DNA of 10,006 nt from Chrysochromulina tobinii (Eukaryota > Haptophyta > Prymnesiales > Chrysochromulinaceae). Location of the stretch: contig JWZX01001443.1 in assembly GCA_001275005.1 (NCBI GenBank), forward strand, positions 1-10,006, in the 5' to 3' direction. Positions within the stretch are counted from its first letter, which is position 1; each line of letters starts with the position of its first letter. Made by a program: the position numbers and the translations under genes. A model generated the notes under the pieces. The model was not told the DNA's origin. It made no database searches and saw only the letters and a program-made list of their open reading frames with translations. This document shows positions 5,718-10,006 of this stretch, one piece after another.

Positions 5718-7033
5718 ATGGCGTCGTCGGACCCAGCTCCACCTCGCCTTCGCGTCTGTACGCGCTAACATCACCACCCCATGCATCGCCCACGGCCGCT
5801 CTCCACCAGCGTGCATTGTCAGGCGCTCAGCGCCAGCAGCGCGTGCTGGCAGCCGAGGCACTGACGACCTTTGATGCCGCATCACACATCACCTCAACAC
5901 CCTCACCTCCGCCTCCTTCGACGGCTGCACCCTTCGCCATTCACCTCACCTCACCTCACCACCCTCGCCTCGCTTCTTTCGCAGACATTGGCAATCTGGA
6001 CCCTGCCTTCACGCAAGCGCAATTGGCAGCCTATGTGACCCGCTTTGGGCCCACCAAGTCAGTGTGGGTCGCCCGCTCACCTCCAGGATTTGCCTTCATC
6101 GAGTTTGAGACGGAGCAGGATGCGCAGGCGTGCATTGACGTGGTGCACGATGCGCGGCTTGGGCACCAGAACGTCACCGCACAATTTGCCAAGACGAACG
6201 GTCCTAAGGAACCACCGCCAGCCAAACCTGCGCCAAGCTGCCGGCACCGTGCGGTGCTCAAGAATCTGCCCGCGTCCTTTAGCTGGCGCGAGCTGCAGGA
6301 TGAAATGCGACAGCTTGGCAGCGTGATATATGCGGACATGGACGCTCAAGGCGACGGCCACGTCGAGTTCGCCTCGGCTGAAGACCTTGACCGCGCCGTG
6401 CAACGCTTGCATGGATCGCGCCTCGATGGCAACTACATTGTCGTCTACAAGGAAGCCGAAGGGCCGCCGCCTGCGTCGAGCTACGACCCGCCGCCTGCGT
6501 CGAGCTACGACCCGCCGCCTGCCTCGAGCTACGACCCGCCGCCTGCGTCGAGCTACGACCCGCCGCCTGCCTCGAGCTACGATGATCGAGGTGGCGGGTA
6601 CGATGCGCGCGCACCAGCCGGCAGCGGCGCCCACGGTAGCGGCACTTATGACAGGGGTTACGACAGGAGCTACAACAGGGGCTACAGCGACATGCGCGAC
6701 ACTGAACGCGCCGCCTACAACGACACGCGCGGCGGTAGCGGCGCCTACGGTAGCGGCACTTATGACAGGGACGGTAGCGGCACTTATGACAGGGGTTACG
6801 ACAGGAGTTACAATAGGGGCTACAGTAGATACGATGACGTCCGGCAGGACAGCCGATACGAGGGCGCGTACGGCGACCGGCGGAGCGGCACGCACGGCTC
6901 CTACCGCGAGCGGGAGCGCGACGGCTTGTACGCGCGAGGCGGCGGAGGCAGCGGAGGCTACGACGGCGCGCGCTCGAACGGCTACGGATATCAGAACTAC
7001 GAGCAGGGCGGCCACGATCGTGGCCAGAGATGA
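5718..7033 (+). CDS. SR-family splicing factor, two RRMs, join(5718..5757,5985..7033)
   Basis: I infer two exons, 5718-5757 and 5985-7033, encoding 362 residues. Splicing at GT (5758) and AG (5984) rebuilds the RNP2 motif: VYIGNL at residues 13-18, with the Tyr codon split by the intron. RRM1 (about 11-83) has VWVARSPPGFAFIEF (40-54), the arrangement of SRSF3/7-like RRMs. The second domain (about 100-170) carries SWRELQD (113-119), matching the SWQDLKD signature of the pseudo-RRM of SRSF1/4/5/6, and ends in a LDGNYIVVY-like strand. These domains bind pre-mRNA and spliceosome partners in the nucleus. The tail is unusual: five PPPASSY(D) repeats (about 173-213), then a Gly/Tyr/Arg/Asp/Ser-rich region to the end, with almost no RS dipeptides. 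An alternative unspliced frame starting at 5651 reads through the intron but destroys RNP2, so I reject it. Confidence 0.88.
5758..5984 (+). other. GT-AG intron of 227 nt in the SR-protein gene
   Basis: The donor is T|GTACGC and the acceptor is TTCTTTCGCAG|AC, preceded by a long C/T-rich tract. Its removal joins GTC T to AC ATT GGC and restores the RNP2 strand of RRM1. Length is not a multiple of three. If the intron is retained, translation from 5718 stops at the TAA at 5766-5768 after 16 codons. Four tandem TCACC units at 5941-5960 contain repeated CTCAC, which fits a branch-point consensus (yUnAy), 24-43 nt before the acceptor. Confidence 0.85.
6464..6583 (+). repeat. Five tandem 24-bp units encoding PPPASSYD
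   Basis: Five near-identical 24-bp units encode an octapeptide repeat just after the second RRM. The only variable site I see between units is the Ala codon third base, which reads GCG, GCG, GCC, GCG, GCC. Units 2-3 equal units 4-5, so the last step was probably duplication of a 48-bp pair. The period keeps the frame. Confidence 0.9.
6633..6825 (+). repeat. 55-bp direct repeat with a truncated third copy in the SR-protein tail
   Basis: Copies at 6633-6687 and 6771-6825 differ at two silent C/T sites and encode GSGTYDRGYDRSYNRGYS. A 24-bp partial copy lies at 6747-6770, directly before the second full copy. The surrounding residues are Gly/Tyr/Asp/Arg-rich. This tail has clearly grown by internal duplication. 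Confidence 0.9.
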
Positions 7034-7556
7034 TACGTAGGGCGCAACCCTCCGCGGTCGATGCGGGGCAGGCCACGTGTCGCTTCGACGCGGCCGGCCG
7101 TTGCCGAGAACATCGACCCTAGGGCCGAGAACATCGATGCCGAGAACATCGACCCTAGGGTGCGGGGGTGGCCACCACGCGTTCGCCCCCCCTACTGCTC
7201 CTCCCAGCGGCAGCGCGCGCGCTCTCGACAGTCACTGCGACGCGATAAGAAGTCCAGTACTGTACATGTAATAAGTGAACCGCTCCAAGAGCCGAGCGCG
7301 TGCGCGATGCCTGCGGATCGGTCGGCACCGGGCACGCGCCGCGGACGAGGGACGCATATATCGCATTCCTCTCGTTGTGCGCGTATGGTTGTGATTGGTT
7401 TAGGCGTTAGCGTTTGTCTATTTAAGCGGCTGGGACACGCGCTCTAAAGTGTGTCAGCCGAGCCGCGGAGTTCGCGAGATACCCCGCTGAGCGCAGTGCC
7501 TGAGCCGGCAGTGAGCGGAGCCTGTGTGAGGGCTGAGCCTGTCGCGTGGCGCGCGT
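7034..7556. other. Space between convergent genes (SR protein and metallo-hydrolase)
   Basis: The 3' ends of a plus-strand and a minus-strand gene face each other here. I see no supported separate gene. The frame of the SR-protein exon stays open after its TGA to the TAA at 7445-7447, including an AENIDPR repeat, which is noted as a finding but not called as coding. Other items are TACATGTA at 7263-7270, an AT-rich CTATTTAAG at about 7418-7426, and an imperfect hairpin at 7428-7459. The GC-rich remainder to 7556 holds nothing I recognise. Confidence 0.5.
7103..7160 (+). repeat. 21/15/21-bp tandem repeat just after the SR-protein gene
   Basis: Units begin CCGAGAACATCGA. The first and third units end CCCTAGGG, while the middle unit lacks that part and is 15 bp instead of 21. 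Both lengths are multiples of three. Read in the SR-protein frame they give AENIDPR, AENID, AENIDPR. It lies 70 nt past the stop codon, so it is either 3' UTR repeat or a remnant or extension of coding sequence. Confidence 0.75.
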
Positions 7557-8415
7557 CTACCGGGCCATCATTTGCTGCCACTCCATCATGCTCATCTGCC
7601 TCAGTAGGCCCGACGTCTTCTCGCGTGCAACCGTCGAGGAGGCGCCATTGTAGGCGTGCCCAGGGAAGAGCGGCAATGCGTCGTCGAGCATGGCTCGCAG
7701 CAAGCTCAGGCTCGAAAACATCGCATCCACACTCGAGCCAGGCAAATCGAGGCGGCCGCACGAGCCCGGAAAGATGGTGTCACCCGTGAGAACTAGACGG
7801 TCCTCGCCGCCGACGGCCGCGACGAGCGTCATTCCACCGGGGCTATGCCCCGGCGTCAGAATGACCTTGAGCTCTACCCAATCACCGGCTCGCAGCACGT
7901 CGCCGTCCCGCAGCGGAGAGAGCGCTTGTGGCGCGACACCTATTTGCATAGCGGCAGTGGCGAGCTCTATCTGGTGCACATAGCTGGGGACTGAGAGCTC
8001 ATCCACAAAATGACGCAAGCCTGGCAGCACCAGACCGGGACCTCCGGGCACCTCGCCCCCAATGTGGTCGTAGTGGAAGTGCGTACCGACTGCAGCCGTG
8101 ATGTTGCAACCCAATTTTTCAGCGGCCGCCAACACGCCCTCTGGGTCATACACCGCGTCGACAGCGATGCATTGGCCAGAACTGCCGGTCGCCCACGAGG
8201 TACATGTAATTCTGCATGCTCTTTGCCATGTTGAAGACCTTGATCTGAGTTGCCCCACGTGCTCTCTGTGGCTGGGCAACATCAACACCAGCCAAGAGCT
8301 GCCGGAAGAGGAAACGCTCGTCGCATAGCGGGTGCTCCTCGCTACTGGCCGCCGACGCGAGGAGTATGATGACAGCAGTGACCCGCGGACACATTTTCAA
8401 ACGGCGTCCGTTCAT
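7557..8415 (-). CDS. Secretory metallo-beta-lactamase-fold hydrolase, glyoxalase II-like; one-base frameshift
   Basis: On the minus strand the start at 8415 opens a signal peptide (MNGRRLKMCPRVTAVIILLA, then SAASS). The first frame runs through QNYMYLVGDRQ to 8182. Coding then resumes one base later in the next frame as SGQCIAVDAVYDPEG and ends at the TAG at 7559-7557, in total about 285 residues. Skipping one T of the TT at 8181-8180 joins the frames exactly where family members read continuously. All seven metal ligands of the glyoxalase II/metallo-hydrolase group are visible: HFHYDH (His112, His114, Asp116, His117), LTPGH (His190), LTGD (Asp212) and FPGH (His253). Only about 32 residues follow His253, so the C-terminal glutathione-binding domain of classical glyoxalase II is absent. 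Thioester hydrolysis is possible; the substrate is unknown. A start at 8448 in the same frame is also open but adds a less typical leader. Confidence 0.82.
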
Positions 8416-9005
8416 ACCGGTACTTTTCCCCGATGTGAACGTTAACACGACAGACGCGACAACCGAAGCTACGACACTGTTACTGCCCGCTCAGAATACA
8501 CACACCTTACAGGACCCCAAACGAGACACGGAGCATGCGCGCGCTGGCGGCGTTGAGGATGGTCTGGGCGTCGGCGGTTTGGATGGCGGTGGATATGTTG
8601 GCGATGTGTGGTGGGAATAGCATCTAGAGTGCCGAGCTGACAGCTGTAGCCAAAGCCATCCGTGTAGCTAATAAGCCACGGGGCGGCCACAACATGCCAC
8701 ATAGCCATAGACGATTAATCCGTCCATGTGGCGCATCTCGGGCCATCATAGCGAGAAGTGAAGTTATGTCGACATGTACAAGTACCAGAGAATCGTCCAC
8801 ATGTACTTTGCCACACAATTGACGCAAATACCGGTACATTTTACTACGGCAAGGACCGGGGCCGGGCGGGGATCGTACCTCCAATCTCCAGTGCTGGGAG
8901 ACTATTTGAGACCTCGCACGTCTTCACAGTCCGACACTCCATGTAGCCGGCACACGTCTACGAACATCATGTGGTGACCGCTGCACAATGCCGGCCCTGA
9001 AGGGC
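8416..9005. other. Intergenic region upstream of the metallo-hydrolase and downstream of the cupin_5 gene
   Basis: Both flanking genes are on the minus strand, so this holds the 3' end of the cupin_5 gene and the promoter of the metallo-hydrolase. No ORF here has recognisable content. AACGTTAAC at 8438-8446 lies about 23 nt before the metallo-hydrolase start. ACATGTAC occurs at 8772-8779 and 8799-8806. Small inverted repeats are GCCACAT/ATGTGGC (8696-8702 and 8726-8732) and TCTCC/GGAGA (8885-8889 and 8897-8901). The region is less GC-rich than the genes. I see no RNA gene. Confidence 0.5.
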
Positions 9006-9764
9006 TCAAAACGCCGTGAGGCGACTGATGAGATCAGCGTACTGTGGGAAACGGTCATGGAACTCGAGCATAAGCGTCGCGTTGCCTGCTGCCATGTGCG
9101 AGTCCCTCGGATCGAAGCCCGGCGTCGTGCTCGCCCCGGTCAACGCCCACGTGCTGCCCTTTGCAAGCAAGGCGCCACTCCAAGTCTGTCCACGGATGGT
9201 ATACTGCGGCTGGTCTTGCATGGGTTTGGCTGCCCCGAGTGACACGTTGCTGACTGTGCCTGATCCGAAGTCGAAGATGAAGAGCGTGAGTGGGCCATCG
9301 CCAGCGTAGTAGTGATAGGTCTCATCGCCTTCAAGCATGTGCAACGGAAAGCCGCCCTGCGAAGACGTCGTATCCGTCCTGTTCAGTGCAAACAGATTGT
9401 AGATGTCGGCTGACAGTGCGCGTGTGCCACCCTTAAACCTCGAGGGAAGACGGGCCTGCAGATCCGAGGTGTACGTCTCGGTCATAAAGTTTCCATATGG
9501 TTGTTTCTGCAGCTTGAGCGCCTCGACCCAGTTCGCGGCAGCCTCTGGAATCGTGACGGAGACCCAGCCACAGCAGGCGTCGCAATCGACAGATCCCTGG
9601 CACATGTCCTTCCTTTGCAGCGCAGGAGAGCCCTCGCAGCAACCCTTGGCCGCGCCGCCACAGCGCGTATCCGTGCAGACGCCACTCTCCTGGGTGCAGA
9701 TGATCATCGGCGCTGCGATGCAGAGCAAGAGGATACGCAGCTTCTCTGAGGGAGGGTTGGCCAT
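9006..9764 (-). CDS. Secretory Cys-rich cupin_5 (DUF985) family protein
   Basis: Starting at the ATG at 9764 the protein has 252 residues. Residues 8-23 form a hydrophobic signal segment (LRILLLCIAAPMIIC). A Cys-rich stretch follows, with Cys30, 35, 42, 43, 55, 61, 64 and 65. The cupin_5/DUF985 domain fills about residues 75-250. Its landmarks are an ETYTSDL-like motif, SADIYNLF, HMLEGDETYHYYAGD with His142, Glu148 and His151 as likely pocket residues, then PLTLFIFDFG, a QYTIRGQTW segment, TPGFDP and a final FPQYADLISRLT. The family is a small cupin barrel, mostly cytosolic and of poorly known biochemistry; a secreted form with a Cys module is unusual. In-frame ATGs at 9782 and 9842 are possible earlier starts, but the 9842 one reads a 12-bp DNA repeat and buries the signal peptide. 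I therefore prefer 9764. Confidence 0.82.
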   Translation of the reverse strand: MANPPSEKLRILLLCIAAPMIICTQESGVCTDTRCGGAAKGCCEGSPALQRKDMCQGSVDCDACCGWVSVTIPEAAANWVEALKLQKQPYGNFMTETYTSDLQARLPSRFKGGTRALSADIYNLFALNRTDTTSSQGGFPLHMLEGDETYHYYAGDGPLTLFIFDFGSGTVSNVSLGAAKPMQDQPQYTIRGQTWSGALLAKGSTWALTGASTTPGFDPRDSHMAAGNATLMLEFHDRFPQYADLISRLTAF

Positions 9765-10006
9765 CGTGGAAGTGTAGGCCATTGTGGACGGCAAAAGTGG
9801 GTCACACGCGCGGGTCACGGGACAATTCACGGGACAATTCACGGGACCTCCAATACATGTAAGACCTCAGAGTAGGAGGACTCGGGGTGCCTTTGGAGGC
9901 TTGAGGGCTATTGGGGAGATTGGGGGTGTCGCTGTATATCACACACTGTAGCCTGACCGTCCTCGGTCCTCCTTTAACGTTAATCTCCAGTGTCCAGACT
10001 CCAGAG
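9765..10006. promoter_or_regulatory. Upstream region of the cupin_5 gene
   Basis: This stretch should hold the 5' leader and promoter of the minus-strand cupin_5 gene. It contains the 12-bp tandem repeat (9815-9847), TACATGTA at 9854-9861, a G-rich patch at about 9873-9930 on the plus strand, GTATATC at about 9934 and a perfect palindrome TTAACGTTAA at 9974-9983. None can be assigned a function from sequence alone. Confidence 0.4.
9815..9847. repeat. 12-bp tandem repeat TCACGGGACAAT, about 2.7 copies
   Basis: Two full units and nine bases of a third lie head to tail 50-80 nt upstream of the preferred cupin_5 start. On the minus strand in the cupin_5 frame it would read NCPV repeats after an ATG at 9842. 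This looks like a DNA-level repeat in the leader rather than protein sequence, so it argues against that upstream start. Confidence 0.75.

Noticed and set aside
5651-5984. Upstream extension of the SR-protein frame as an N-terminal region
   Set aside because: It is the intron and leader read through. It breaks the RNP2 motif, whereas splicing 5757 to 5985 restores VYIGNL.
6077-7015. 312-codon minus-strand frame opposite the SR-protein gene
   Set aside because: Its Val/Ala/Arg repeats simply mirror the plus-strand repeat array, while the plus strand has clear RRM motifs.
7451-7789. 112-codon plus-strand frame with an upstream TATTTAA
   Set aside because: It lies antisense to the conserved C-terminal part of the metallo-hydrolase and has no recognisable content.

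Overview
This window looks like nuclear DNA from a GC-rich, gene-dense microbial eukaryote, most plausibly a flagellated marine alga such as a haptophyte. The grounds are an SR-type splicing factor whose reading frame works only after removing a GT-AG intron, a sperm-tail PG-rich (ciliary) protein, and several secretory-pathway proteins of kinds common in algal genomes (a JmjC/cupin-like oxygenase behind a Cys-rich module, a cupin_5/DUF985 protein, a metallo-beta-lactamase-fold hydrolase). The lineage is inference. There are no bacterial operons, Shine-Dalgarno sites, IS elements, CRISPR arrays, tRNAs or rRNAs.

Layout. 1-996 (+): 3' part of an unrecognised gene, open at the left edge. 997-1544: non-coding, with short direct repeats. 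1545-3071 (+): secreted JmjC/cupin_8-type oxygenase. Only 72 nt later, 3144-5171 (+): a long Ala/Glu/Arg helix, a Gly-rich linker, a sperm-tail PG-rich motif and a Cys cluster. Its reading continues in the +1 frame to 5550, so there is a one-nucleotide frameshift at the TGA at 5169. 5718-7033 (+): two-RRM SR-family protein with a 227-nt intron (5758-5984) and a repeat-built Tyr/Gly/Arg tail instead of an RS domain. 7034-7556: space between convergent genes, with a 21/15/21-bp repeat and a hairpin. 7557-8415 (-): glyoxalase-II-like metallo-hydrolase with all seven metal ligands, split by a one-nucleotide frameshift at 8180-8181. 8416-9005: non-coding. 9006-9764 (-): secretory Cys-rich cupin_5 protein. 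9765-10006: its upstream region, with a 12-bp tandem repeat.

The genes do not form one obvious pathway. Three of the six (JmjC, metallo-hydrolase, cupin_5) carry N-terminal signal peptides. The others are a ciliary candidate, an RNA-splicing factor and an orphan. The points most worth a second look are the two single-base frameshifts, the SR protein that has lost its RS domain, the oxygenase with His-x-His where His-x-Asp is usual, and the Cys-rich secretory form of cupin_5. I see no convincing undescribed multi-gene system.
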